The position numbers and the translations under genes were made by a program. The notes under the pieces were generated by a model. That model saw only the letters and a list, made by a program, of their open reading frames with translations. It had not been told where the DNA came from and searched no databases. A stretch of 64,000 bases of DNA from Alcaligenes faecalis (GTDB lineage: Bacteria > Pseudomonadota > Gammaproteobacteria > Burkholderiales > Burkholderiaceae_B), in assembly GCF_041521385.1 (NCBI RefSeq), contig NZ_CP168006.1:2958132-3022131 (forward strand), written 5' to 3'. Below, piece by piece: positions 1 to 8,171 of the stretch. Position 1 is the first letter of the stretch, and each line of letters opens with the position of its first letter.

Positions 1-1
1 A

Positions 2-940
2 CAAGCCCAGGAAAATGAACCCGTACAGCCCATTCCCGCCGCGGTTGTCAGCGATCCGGCGCGCGTTGAGCTGGGTAAAAAGCTGTGGTTTGAACCCCGC
101 TTGTCCCGTTCGGGCTTTATCTCCTGTAATTCCTGTCACAACCTGAGCATGGGCGGTACCGACAATATCCGTACCTCCATCGGTGACCGCTGGCAGGAAG
201 GCCCCATCAACTCGCCCACTGTCTTGAACTCCAGCCTGAATCTGGCCCAGTTCTGGGACGGCCGCGCCAGTGATTTGAAAGAGCAGGCCGGTGGCCCCAT
301 TGCCAACCCCAAGGAAATGGCGTTCACGCACGAACTGGCCATGGAGTTCCTGAGCTCCATCCCCGAGTACAAGGCCGAGTTCAAGCAGGTTTTTGGCAAG
401 GCCGATTTTGGTATTGATGAAGTTACCTCCGCCATTGCCGCGTTTGAGGAAACCTTGGTGACGCCTGATTCGCGTTTTGACCTGTGGTTGAAGGGCGACA
501 AGAAAGCCATTACGGATCAGGAGCTGGCTGGCTATCAATTGTTCAAAGGGAGCGGTTGCGTCGCTTGCCACAACGGCCCCAACCTGGGTGGTACGTCCTT
601 TCAGAAAATGGGGCTGATCGAGCCTTATCAAACCACCAATCCTGCCGAAGGCCGCGCGGCTGTGACAGGCAAGGATGCGGACCGTTTCAACTTCAAGGTT
701 CCTACTTTGCGTAATGTGGAGCTGACCTACCCCTACTTCCACGACGGTGCGGTTAATACCTTGACTGAAGCCGTGGATATAATGGGTCGTTTGCAGTTGG
801 GTCGCAGTTTCTCTGCAGAGGAAAATGCCCAGATCGTCGCGTTCCTGAAAACGCTGACGGGTAAGCAGCCTGAAATCACACTGCCAATCTTGCCACCTTC
901 ACGCGACAACACGCCACGTCCGGTGCCATTTGGTTCTTGA
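2..940 (+). CDS. ccp: Di-haem cytochrome c peroxidase (5' end missing)
   Basis: The frame is open from base 2, so the N-terminus including any signal peptide lies outside the window. Two c-type haem motifs are visible, CNSCH soon after the window start and CVACH in the second half, as expected of the bacterial cytochrome c peroxidase/MauG family. The C-terminal half has the family block FKVPTLRNVELTYPYFHDGA. The family reduces H2O2 to water in the periplasm using electrons from small cytochromes c or azurin. A strong terminator follows, so the gene probably ends its transcript. MauG-type oxidases look similar, but the length and the haem spacing favour a peroxidase. Confidence 0.9.
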   Translation, partial: QAQENEPVQPIPAAVVSDPARVELGKKLWFEPRLSRSGFISCNSCHNLSMGGTDNIRTSIGDRWQEGPINSPTVLNSSLNLAQFWDGRASDLKEQAGGPIANPKEMAFTHELAMEFLSSIPEYKAEFKQVFGKADFGIDEVTSAIAAFEETLVTPDSRFDLWLKGDKKAITDQELAGYQLFKGSGCVACHNGPNLGGTSFQKMGLIEPYQTTNPAEGRAAVTGKDADRFNFKVPTLRNVELTYPYFHDGAVNTLTEAVDIMGRLQLGRSFSAEENAQIVAFLKTLTGKQPEITLPILPPSRDNTPRPVPFGS

Positions 941-988
941 TAGCAGACTGTCCAGGCGGCCTTTCATGAGTTAGGCCACCTTGAGGTG

Positions 989-1027
989 ACCCAGGTCTTG
1001 GATCGCGTTATCCAAGCCTGGGTTTTT
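989..1027 (+). terminator. Rho-independent terminator after the peroxidase gene
   Basis: Arms ACCCAGG-t-CTTGGAT and ATCCAAG-CCTGGGT pair over 14 bp with a single bulged T around the loop CGCGTT. A run of T residues follows. The element sits between the peroxidase stop codon and serA. Confidence 0.85.
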
Positions 1028-1116
1028 GTATTTGGCCGTGGATTCAAGGCTTTGCTGTATGTTCAAACGATCAAGCCCCTGCTGTTATTGTTGATGCTCG
1101 ATCCGGCTGGCTAAAA

Positions 1117-1141
1117 AAATAGTACCATTTAGATACTATTT
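1117..1141. promoter_or_regulatory. Inverted repeat just before serA
   Basis: AAATAGTA and TACTATTT form a perfect 8-bp inverted repeat with a 9-bp spacer ending 2 bp before the first possible serA start codon. The TACTAT arm could also serve as a -10 box, although no good -35 lies 17 bp upstream. It could be an operator or a start-site hairpin. Its function is inferred from position only. Confidence 0.4.
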
Positions 1142-1143
1142 CA

Positions 1144-2367
1144 ATGACTGGAACCATCATGAGTCGCATTGTCCTGTTTGAGAACATTCATCCTAGCGCC
1201 CGTGAAGTTTTTGAGGCTGCGGGTTTGACCGATATTCAGACCTACAAGGGAGCCTTGTCGGGTCAGGAGCTGCTGGACGCTGTCAAAGGCGCCGAAGTGG
1301 TCGGAATTCGTTCCCGTACCCAGTTTGACAGCCGGGTGCTGGCACACGCAGACCAGCTCAAAGTGCTGGGATGTTTTTGTATTGGTACCAACCAGGTGGA
1401 TCTGGATCAGGCCCAGAACCACGGCGTACCGGTCTTTAATGCGCCGTTTTCCAATACCCGCTCGGTTGCCGAGCTGGTGCTGGGTGAGGCCATCCTGTTG
1501 CTACGTCGTATCCCCGAGAAGAACCTGCGCGTACACCAGGGCTTCTGGGACAAAAGTGCCGATGGCGCTTTCGAGATCCGTGGCAAAACCTTGGGCGTGA
1601 TTGGCTACGGCAATATTGGTTCTCAGGTCGGTACTCTGGCCGAAGCCTTGGGGATGCGCGTGCTCTATCACGATGTGGAGTCCAAACTGCCATTGAGCAA
1701 TGCCCGTGTTTACGGCAGCCTCAAGCAGATGCTGGCCGAGTCCGATGTGGTGACCTTGCACGTCCCAGGTGGGCAGGGTACGCATAACATCATGAATGCT
1801 GAAACTATCGCTGCCATGAAACCCGGTTCTATTCTGATCAACGCGTCGCGTGGCACGGTGGTGGACATTGACGCCTTGCATCAGGCTCTGGTCAGTGGTC
1901 ATTTGGCTGGTGCGGCGCTGGATGTATTTCCCACTGAACCGAAAAGCGTGGACGAGCCCTTGAAGAGCCCGCTGATTGGCATGCCCAATGTGATTCTGAC
2001 GCCGCATATTGGTGGTAGTACCCAGGAGTCGCAGGAAAACATTGGCCGTGAAGTGGCTGAGAAACTGGTCAGTTACCTGCGTAGTGGTGCCACCAAGGGT
2101 GCAGTGAACTTTCCTGAGGTGTCGTACTACGACATCCAAGGTGCCGTGCGCTTACTGCATGTCCATCGCAACGTCCCCGGCGCGATGGGTGGCCTGAACA
2201 ATCTTTTGGCTCAGCACGGCATCAACATCACTCGTCAGCAGTTGCAAACACAAGGTGAGCTGGGCTATGCCATGACGGACTTGGATCGTGTGCCAGAACA
2301 GGATCTGTTGGACGCTGTGCGTGCCCACTCGAGTACTATACGCAGCGATTTGATTTTTCCGGCTTAA
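1144..2367 (+). CDS. serA: D-3-phosphoglycerate dehydrogenase
   Basis: This is the first enzyme of serine synthesis, oxidising 3-phosphoglycerate to 3-phosphohydroxypyruvate with NAD in the cytoplasm. At 407 aa it has the E. coli SerA layout: an N-terminal substrate-binding part, the NAD-binding loop GYGNIGS at residues 154-160, the TPHIGGST block with the catalytic His near residue 297, and a C-terminal ACT domain that in this family binds serine for feedback inhibition. The second ATG at 1159 (MSRIVLFENIHP) is an alternative start that matches homologues equally well; neither has a strong ribosome binding site. It is transcribed alone, convergent with nsrR. Confidence 0.95.
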   Translation: MTGTIMSRIVLFENIHPSAREVFEAAGLTDIQTYKGALSGQELLDAVKGAEVVGIRSRTQFDSRVLAHADQLKVLGCFCIGTNQVDLDQAQNHGVPVFNAPFSNTRSVAELVLGEAILLLRRIPEKNLRVHQGFWDKSADGAFEIRGKTLGVIGYGNIGSQVGTLAEALGMRVLYHDVESKLPLSNARVYGSLKQMLAESDVVTLHVPGGQGTHNIMNAETIAAMKPGSILINASRGTVVDIDALHQALVSGHLAGAALDVFPTEPKSVDEPLKSPLIGMPNVILTPHIGGSTQESQENIGREVAEKLVSYLRSGATKGAVNFPEVSYYDIQGAVRLLHVHRNVPGAMGGLNNLLAQHGINITRQQLQTQGELGYAMTDLDRVPEQDLLDAVRAHSSTIRSDLIFPA

Positions 2368-2385
2368 AGCCTGAGCCAGACTGTC

Positions 2386-2427
2386 AACAAACGGCCTCGG
2401 ATTCGCTGGAATCCGGGGCCGTTTGTT
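2386..2427. terminator. Stem-loop between convergent serA and nsrR
   Basis: AACAAACGGCC pairs with GGCCGTTTGTT, and inside it CGGATTC pairs with GAATCCG around a GCTG loop. It lies 19 bp past the serA stop and 17 bp past the nsrR stop, so it can end transcription in both directions. The U-tract is short (TTTGTTA). Confidence 0.7.
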
Positions 2428-2443
2428 ATGCGTGCCTTGGGGT

Positions 2444-2896
2444 TCAGGCCGAATGCATGGATTTGGTGGGCCAGGAAATGGTTTGCTCTGGGCTGCTGCC
2501 CGGAACAATAATGTCGCGCAAGGTGTAGTTATCCAGATAGCTCAGAAACTGCGCCAGTGCTTGTTTAAGGATATTGCTCAGATTGCAGCGACCACTGAGG
2601 ATGCAGTGGGTACCACTGCCCAAGCACTCCACGACGGCCAAATCCGTTTCGGTGTAGCGCACCAGCTCACCCAGGTTGATGTCGTCGGGCGTACGTGCCA
2701 GCCGCATACCGCCATTTTTCCCCCGTTGCGTCTGAATCCATCCGCCTTTGGCGAGCAGGTGGGTGACTTTCATCAGGTGGGCCTGGGATATCTGGTGGTA
2801 CTGGGCAATTTCCGCAATGGTACAGAGCCTGTCTTCATTTTGACCCAGATACATTAATTGACGTAGAGCGTAGTCGGTCAGGTTGGTCAGGCGCAT
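2444..2896 (-). CDS. nsrR: Rrf2-family nitric-oxide-sensing repressor NsrR
   Basis: The 150-aa protein has the Rrf2 winged helix (MRLTNLTDYALRQLMYL start, RGKNGGMRL wing) and three cysteines, C91, C98 and C104, to hold the Fe-S cluster. The LDNYTLRDII block near the C-terminus matches the LDNYTLADLV block of E. coli NsrR, which argues for NsrR over IscR or RirA. Known NsrR proteins lose DNA binding when NO attacks the cluster and so derepress NO-detoxifying genes. I chose the ATG at 2896; it is 2 bp after the globin stop, so the two genes form one transcript. An operator matching NsrR sites lies ahead of the globin gene. Confidence 0.85.
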   Translation of the reverse strand: MRLTNLTDYALRQLMYLGQNEDRLCTIAEIAQYHQISQAHLMKVTHLLAKGGWIQTQRGKNGGMRLARTPDDINLGELVRYTETDLAVVECLGSGTHCILSGRCNLSNILKQALAQFLSYLDNYTLRDIIVPGSSPEQTISWPTKSMHSA

Positions 2897-2898
2897 GA

Positions 2899-3303
2899 TC
2901 AGGGCAGTTGCAGTTCGCTGGCCACTTTGGTGGGATTGTGCTGGAACTGGTAGCCAAACCAGAAGCTGCGGGCGATACGCTGTGCGTACTCCAACGCCAA
3001 CTTGGCCATGGCCTGATTCTCGCGTTCCTGACAGGTTTCCTTGAACAGACGCAGCCATTGTTCAAAGTGGCTGGCCTGAATGTGCTGCAGTGACAAGTGT
3101 TTGGCCATGGGGTTGCCATTGAAGCCATCGGTCTTGAGCAGCAGGGATGACCAGAATTCTTCCATCACTCCCAGGTGCGTATCCCAATCCTTGATGCGTT
3201 CGGAGAAAATCGGACTAAGGACTTCGTCCATGCGGATGCGATCATAAAAGTCCCAGACCAGGTCATGAATTTCCTGGCGGGTACACAAAGCGTTGAGCGT
3301 CAT
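2899..3303 (-). CDS. Group III truncated haemoglobin
   Basis: The 134-aa protein begins with helices resembling group III truncated globins (LCTRQEIHDLVWDFYDRIR) and carries FWSSLLL and NPMAKHLSL, the H of the latter being the likely proximal haem ligand region. Group III globins of this type bind O2, NO and CO and are usually linked to NO or microaerobic physiology. It is the first gene of a two-gene operon with nsrR, and the NsrR-type operator ends 15 bp ahead of its start codon. That context supports a role in NO handling under NsrR control. Confidence 0.85.
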   Translation of the reverse strand: MTLNALCTRQEIHDLVWDFYDRIRMDEVLSPIFSERIKDWDTHLGVMEEFWSSLLLKTDGFNGNPMAKHLSLQHIQASHFEQWLRLFKETCQERENQAMAKLALEYAQRIARSFWFGYQFQHNPTKVASELQLP

Positions 3304-3318
3304 GATATTTTTAATTTA

Positions 3319-3341
3319 AAGATATATATTTTATCTATCTT
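3319..3341. promoter_or_regulatory. Putative NsrR operator
   Basis: Two 11-bp half-sites in 11-1-11 arrangement, AAGATATATAT on the + strand and AAGATAGATAA on the - strand, match the AAGATG-type half-sites known for NsrR. It lies 15 bp upstream of the globin start in a very AT-rich stretch. It implies feedback control of the globin-nsrR operon by its own product. Confidence 0.75.
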
Positions 3342-3645
3342 ATTGGCAGGGCTTACCGGGGTCAAGCCAGAAAGAAAATGGCTGAATCAGGGGCGATTGC
3401 ACGTTGGATTTCACGCGGATTCAACGCCTGCCTCCCTACACTGAATCCAAGTTTCAGAGTAGGGATGTAGTGTTTCAGGTGTTTTTCCTTGAAAGGTGGT
3501 GGTTGGAGAGCTTGATGATCTAGAGCAGTGTTTTTTGTTAAGGCAAGCAGCACTGTCGGTAAATTGCACGAGTTGGGCTGGCACGCTACGATTACTTTTT
3601 GTTGGTTAGCCCTCTATTTTGTTACAGCATGGTGCTCAAGAAATA
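3342..3645. other. Intergenic stretch before the glycosyltransferase gene
   Basis: This noncoding gap separates the leftward globin/nsrR operon from the rightward glycosyltransferase operon. I see no convincing gene in it; a 63-codon frame at 3362-3553 on the - strand looks like a chance ORF. It must hold the promoter for the glycosyltransferase operon, but I could not identify clear -35 and -10 boxes. Confidence 0.5.
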
Positions 3646-4665
3646 ATGATTACAAAGAGACAGGCGCAGACACTTTCTTGCGTTATCCCGGGTTTGAATG
3701 AAGCAGAGAACCTGCCCGCATTGTTGCCTGTTCTGGTGACGACGTTGCGTGAGCTGGTGCCGGCTTTTGAAATCATTTTTGTTGACGATGGCAGCACCGA
3801 CGCAACGCCTTTGGTCATAGAGCAATTGCGTCACACTTACCCCGAATTGGTTTATTTGCAGTTATCACGCAACTTTGGCAAAGAAGCGGCGTTGACGGCA
3901 GGGTTGGCGGCCAGTCGCGGGCAGGTAGTCGTGTGTATGGATGCGGATTTGCAGCATCCTCCTGCTTTGATTGCAACCATGCTGGAGCGTTGGTCTACTG
4001 GACTGGAAATGGTCTATGCCGTACGGGAAACCCGCGAGGACGAAGTTTGGCTAAAGCGTGTGGGCACCAGTGTGTTCTACAAGCTGATGCGTACCTCCAA
4101 TGGCTTACGCGTACCTCGTGATGCCGGCGATTTTCGCTTGATGGATCGCTGTGTCGTCGATGCCCTGATGGCCTTGCCCGAGCGCAGCCGTTTCATGAAA
4201 GGCTTGTTTGCCTGGGTGGGTTTCCCGTCCGAGCCTATTTATTACTCCCCTGCCGAGCGTTTGCATGGTGTCAGCCGATTCCGCCCTGCCAAGCTATTGC
4301 GCTTTGCCGTGGATGGTTTGACGGCATTTACCACCTGGCCGCTGCGCTTGTTGAGTTTGTTGGGGGCGGTGCTGGCCATGCTGTCTTTCAGCTACGGTTT
4401 GTTCATTATCTTCAAGCATTTGATCTATGGAGACGCCGTACGGGGCTGGACCACCTTGATTACAGTGGTGCTGTTCTTTGCGGGGGTGAATATGCTTTCG
4501 CTGGGTGTGGTCGGCGAGTATGTCGCCAGCATCTTTGCCGAGGTCAAGAACCGGCCTTTGTACTTGGTGCATCGTCGCCGGGGGCAGGGCTTGGCTCCGG
4601 ATCAGAAACCCACTCACAGCCCGGACCAAGGCAGTATCCAGAGCCAGACGCAACAGCAGGACTGA
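3646..4665 (+). CDS. GT2 polyprenyl-phosphate glycosyltransferase (ArnC/GtrB-like)
   Basis: The 339-aa protein has the GT2 fold: SCVIPGLNEAENLPALLPVL at the start, FVDDGSTDAT for nucleotide-sugar binding, MDADLQHPP as the DXD-type metal site, and two membrane helices in the last 110 residues, as in ArnC and GtrB. Such enzymes move a sugar from a UDP-sugar to undecaprenyl phosphate at the inner membrane. A TTG codon at 3619 is in frame, but the ATG at 3646 fits the family start better. The next gene, an ArnT-like transferase, would use the lipid-linked sugar. The true sugar is unknown; the deacetylase nearby suggests a GlcNAc or GalNAc precursor. Confidence 0.88.
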   Translation: MITKRQAQTLSCVIPGLNEAENLPALLPVLVTTLRELVPAFEIIFVDDGSTDATPLVIEQLRHTYPELVYLQLSRNFGKEAALTAGLAASRGQVVVCMDADLQHPPALIATMLERWSTGLEMVYAVRETREDEVWLKRVGTSVFYKLMRTSNGLRVPRDAGDFRLMDRCVVDALMALPERSRFMKGLFAWVGFPSEPIYYSPAERLHGVSRFRPAKLLRFAVDGLTAFTTWPLRLLSLLGAVLAMLSFSYGLFIIFKHLIYGDAVRGWTTLITVVLFFAGVNMLSLGVVGEYVASIFAEVKNRPLYLVHRRRGQGLAPDQKPTHSPDQGSIQSQTQQQD

Positions 4666-4790
4666 GGGTAAGTCCAGTCGGCGAGTGGCTGTTCTGCTTT
4701 CAAGTGAAATTGGACGCTACATCGATATTCTGAATCGTTTTGACAGCCACGAAGGTGGCTGCCTAACCCTTTTTGGTTTGGCGATAGACG

Positions 4791-6461
4791 ATGAGTATCG
4801 AGAATTCTTTTCCCCCTGCTGGTGTAACCTTGCCACTTGGGCGCGAGCGAGGCCCAGCCTACTGGCTGGGGCAAGGCGTACGAAACCTGGGCACACGCTC
4901 TAGCCTGGTCGTGGGCCTGCTGGCGCTGCTGTGGTTTGCGCTGACCCTGGGCACGTATCCCTTGCTGATTCCGGACGAAGGGCGCTATGTCGGCGTGGCC
5001 CTGTCCATGCTGGAGTCCGGAGACTATCTGGTGCCGCGTCTGGACGGCTTGCCGTTTTTCCATAAACCCCCCCTGCATTACTGGCTCACTGCCTTGAGTC
5101 TGAAAGTGCTGGGTGTGAATTTTATCGCCGCGCGTCTGGTGCCTGCCTTGATGGCGACCTTGTTGATTGTCGGTATGCATGCCTTCCTGAAGCGCCATGC
5201 CAGCCAGCAACATGCGGGCTGGACGGCTCTGATTCTGGCCAGCAGCCCATTGCTGTTTGGAGCCTCCCATTACGCCAATCTGGACATGACGGTTGCCGCC
5301 TTGATCAGCACTTGTGTGCTCTTGGGTGGCCACGCTGCCTTGCAGATGGAGCAGGGGCGCCCCTATCGCTGGGCCTTAATGGGGCTGTATGCCACGGCAG
5401 GTTTGGCGTTTCTGGCAAAAGGCTTGATCGGGATTTTGATTCCTGGCGGCATTCTGGTGTTCTGGTTGCTGGGCCGAGGACAGTGGCGTACCTTGCTGCG
5501 TCTGTTTTCTTTCACCGGCCTGGGAGTCTTGTTGCTGGTCGCCACGCCCTGGATGTGGGCCATGCAGGCCCGCTACCCCGGTTTTTTTGACTATTACATC
5601 GTCTACCAGCACTTCCAGCGTTTTCTGGAAACGGGCTTCAATAACCCTCAACCTTTCTGGTTCTACTTTGCCCTGATGCCTGTCGCCACCTTGGGCTGGA
5701 CACCCTTCCTGTTCAGGCGCCTTCGTGGTTCTGCCAGTACTCCCGATGGTCTGGCAGCGATACGTGGCTTGATGCTGTCTGCCCTGCTGACCGTGCTGAT
5801 TTTCTTTTCCATTCCTGCGTCCAAGCTGGTGGGCTATGTCTTGCCTGCGATTGGCCCTTGGGCGTTCTTCCTGGCGGATGCGGTGATTCGCCGCGGCCAG
5901 CGGGATGGGGAAGCCAAGGTAGAGCGCTTTGCGGTCTGGAGCTTGGGTGTTTGTGTCGCGATTTGCGCGCTTGCCGTGGTGACAATGATGCTGCGCCCAC
6001 AGGTCAACAGCCAGGCTTTGGGCCGTGTACTGGCCAGTGAGTATCAAAAGGGTGACCGGGTCGTCTTTCTGAATAACTACCGCTACGACCTGGGTTTTTA
6101 CGTTCCGGACTTGCAGAACATCAGCGTCATGGGACGCTGGGATGATCCGGAAATCATGCGTACTGATAACTGGCGTAAAGAGCTGTTGGAAGCGGCCCGT
6201 TTTGAACCGCAGCGTGGGGCGATGACCTTGATAGACCGGGAAACCTTGCGTCAGCAACTATGTCGGGACAGCAAAGCGGTAGTCTGGCTGATCGGTTCGC
6301 CAGATACCGTCCGTCAAAGCCAGGTGCTCAACCATGCCCAGCGTCTGTATGACGATCAGCGTATCGCGCTGTGGCGCTTTGACCATGATGAGTACGAGCT
6401 TATGTGCGACGAAACGCCCAAAGCCGCCCTGCCAGAAACGTCAGCACGGCCAAGCCGATAA
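4791..6461 (+). CDS. ArnT-like PMT-family (GT39/83) glycosyltransferase
   Basis: A 556-aa polytopic membrane protein. The first periplasmic loop has IPDEGRYVGVALSMLESGDY and FFHKPPLHYWLTA, the acidic and H-K-P-P motifs typical of ArnT and related PMT transferases, followed by about ten further hydrophobic segments and a soluble C-terminal domain. ArnT-type enzymes transfer a sugar from undecaprenyl phosphate to lipid A phosphates on the periplasmic side, lowering negative charge and giving resistance to cationic peptides. With the ArnC-like gene 125 bp upstream and a ChbG-type deacetylase downstream it forms a set like the Bordetella lipid A glucosamine-modification locus. Its 3' end overlaps the convergent gtrA-like gene by 62 bp. 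Confidence 0.88.
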   Translation: MSIENSFPPAGVTLPLGRERGPAYWLGQGVRNLGTRSSLVVGLLALLWFALTLGTYPLLIPDEGRYVGVALSMLESGDYLVPRLDGLPFFHKPPLHYWLTALSLKVLGVNFIAARLVPALMATLLIVGMHAFLKRHASQQHAGWTALILASSPLLFGASHYANLDMTVAALISTCVLLGGHAALQMEQGRPYRWALMGLYATAGLAFLAKGLIGILIPGGILVFWLLGRGQWRTLLRLFSFTGLGVLLLVATPWMWAMQARYPGFFDYYIVYQHFQRFLETGFNNPQPFWFYFALMPVATLGWTPFLFRRLRGSASTPDGLAAIRGLMLSALLTVLIFFSIPASKLVGYVLPAIGPWAFFLADAVIRRGQRDGEAKVERFAVWSLGVCVAICALAVVTMMLRPQVNSQALGRVLASEYQKGDRVVFLNNYRYDLGFYVPDLQNISVMGRWDDPEIMRTDNWRKELLEAARFEPQRGAMTLIDRETLRQQLCRDSKAVVWLIGSPDTVRQSQVLNHAQRLYDDQRIALWRFDHDEYELMCDETPKAALPETSARPSR

Positions 6462-6777
6462 GAATCAGGCCCAGTAGTACGTCGTAGCGCAGGCCGGAGT
6501 GATTCAGTAAAAACGCATAGCTGGCTTCGTTGACTGCGAAGCCAGCGGCGGACACCAGGAAAAACCGTGCCAGAGCTGGCAGAAAACGGGCATTCTGGGC
6601 GCGGAATGTCAGCCAGTAGTGGCCACCAAAAGACACCAGGAACGCGATCAGCCAGCCGAAAAGATTGGCCAGCAGCGGAGACAGGCTCAGCGCCTGTACC
6701 AGGGCGATTACAATGCCCCAGTGCGTGAAGGCGGCCAAGGTGCCGACCAGTATGAACAGAATGATTTGACGAGACAT
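6400..6777 (-). CDS. GtrA-family small membrane protein
   Basis: A 125-aa protein with four predicted membrane helices, starting MSRQIILFILVGTLAAFTHW and containing the GtrA-type block FGWLIAFLVSFGGHYWLTF. GtrA proteins are thought to help flip undecaprenyl-linked sugars across the inner membrane. The start codon at 6777 was chosen over upstream in-frame codons because the family begins at this point. The gene is inserted on the opposite strand between two genes of what looks like the same pathway: it overlaps the ArnT-like gene by 62 bp at its 3' end, and its 5' end is only 15 bp from the divergent deacetylase start. Confidence 0.82.
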   Translation of the reverse strand: MSRQIILFILVGTLAAFTHWGIVIALVQALSLSPLLANLFGWLIAFLVSFGGHYWLTFRAQNARFLPALARFFLVSAAGFAVNEASYAFLLNHSGLRYDVLLGLILIGLAVLTFLAGRLWAFRRT

Positions 6778-6792
6778 AAAGCGGAGCGAGCA

Positions 6793-7596
6793 GTGTCCAA
6801 GGACAGGCAGATCAGTATATGCGCGGATGATTTTGGCATGGCCCCCGCTGTGGACGAGGCCATACTGACATTGGCCCAGGCCCGACGCCTGACAGGAACA
6901 TCCTGTCTGGTCGATGGGGACAGCTTTGTGCAAAATGCACCGGCACTGCGCCAGAGCACCTTGCAAAAAGGTTTGCACCTGAATTTTACCGAGTTTGCTT
7001 CCCAGGCGGGCGTGTATGCCATGCCGCTCAAGCAAGTGATTATCCGCAGTCTGTTGCATCGTCTGGATAGTCGGAAGATCAAGGAGAGCGTGGCCCGCCA
7101 ACTGGATCGTTTTGAAGCGGTGATGGGGCAGGGCCCGGACTATATCGACGGGCATCAGCATGTGCATCAGCTACCCATGATTCGTGAGGCCTTGCTGGCA
7201 GAGATGGAGCGTCGTTATGCGGCTTCCATGCCTTGGCTGCGCTACACCGGCGCCCAGCGTCTGACGACGGGTTTTGCCTTTAAAGACAGATTCAAGGCAC
7301 AGATTATCGCCGGGCTAGGTTCCAAGGAGTTGCGACGTCTGGCCAGAGCCAAGGGCGTTACCTTGAATAGCAGCTTTACCGGCGTGTACGATTTCCAGGG
7401 GGGTAGGGAACGCTACGGCGCCTTGGTCCAGGCCTGGCTGGCGGTGATGCAGCATGGCGACAGCATGATGTGCCATCCTTCTCTGAGTCGCGTGCAGGAC
7501 GATCCTGTGGGCCAGCAACGTCAGGCGGAGTACGAGGTGTTGGCAGGAGCTCAAATGCAGCAATGGCTGGATCAATACAGCCTGCGTATTGCCTGA
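6793..7596 (+). CDS. ChbG/HpnK (YdjC) family carbohydrate deacetylase, NaxD-like
   Basis: The 267-aa protein has the family metal motif ADDFG close to the N-terminus and DGHQHVH near residue 118, which coordinate a divalent metal for N-deacetylation. I chose GTG at 6793 because GGAG lies 6 nt upstream; the longer frame upstream runs antisense through the gtrA-like gene. NaxD, a member of this family, deacetylates undecaprenyl-phosphate-GalNAc before transfer to lipid A. Here the neighbours are exactly the two transferases such a route needs, so deacetylation of a lipid-linked HexNAc is the likely job. The exact substrate is inferred. Confidence 0.82.
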   Translation: MSKDRQISICADDFGMAPAVDEAILTLAQARRLTGTSCLVDGDSFVQNAPALRQSTLQKGLHLNFTEFASQAGVYAMPLKQVIIRSLLHRLDSRKIKESVARQLDRFEAVMGQGPDYIDGHQHVHQLPMIREALLAEMERRYAASMPWLRYTGAQRLTTGFAFKDRFKAQIIAGLGSKELRRLARAKGVTLNSSFTGVYDFQGGRERYGALVQAWLAVMQHGDSMMCHPSLSRVQDDPVGQQRQAEYEVLAGAQMQQWLDQYSLRIA

Positions 7597-7742
7597 GCAC
7601 GCGTCCGCAGGCAATGTGCAGGCTGGCCTGCTTGGCTGGGTGGCCAGTCAGGCCAAGGACAAAGGGGCTTGCGTACTCCTGGGGAGGAACATACTATTTT
7701 TCCTTTCAGTGCTTTTTGCTTATTCCGATTTCAGGAGTGTTT

Positions 7743-8084
7743 ATGTCCTTCCCACATCAGTTTTTGACCGAGCAATTGGCCGTTGCGCCGCAGTTATCGG
7801 GAGAGGACATGCAAGCCGTGGCCGATGCTGGTTTTAAAAGTGTCATCATCAATCGTCCCGATAGCGAGGGTGGTCCCGATCAGCCTTTATCGGCAGATGT
7901 CATGAAGGCAGCCCAGGCAGCGGGCTTGCAGGTGGAGTATCAGCCCGTTGTGGGTAGCGCCATTACGTCTGCTGATGTTGCCCGTTTTGGTCAATTGCTT
8001 GAAGCTTTGCCAGGCCCGACTCTGGCTTATTGCCGCACAGGTACTCGCTGTGCCGTATTGTTTCGTGCATTGAACGAATCCTGA
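7743..8084 (+). CDS. DUF442 (beta-lactamase-hydrolase-like) phosphatase-type protein
   Basis: The 113-aa protein matches the TIGR01244/DUF442 family: ADAGFKSVIINRPDSEGGPDQ near residue 30 and the Cys-based phosphatase loop CRTGTR close to the C-terminus (C-x5-R). Members occur alone or fused to sulfur dioxygenases and rhodaneses; the biochemical role is poorly defined. The start codon is preceded by AGGAG. It is a single gene, with no rhodanese or persulfide dioxygenase beside it, so a link to sulfur metabolism is only a family-level suggestion. Confidence 0.8.
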   Translation: MSFPHQFLTEQLAVAPQLSGEDMQAVADAGFKSVIINRPDSEGGPDQPLSADVMKAAQAAGLQVEYQPVVGSAITSADVARFGQLLEALPGPTLAYCRTGTRCAVLFRALNES

Positions 8085-8171
8085 CCTGGCTCAAGGTTCA
8101 GGTCTGTACTAGCTTGTCCTATGCGTGTATGCAGCGGTAAGCTATTTGTCTCCATTCAAAGGGGTTATGCC

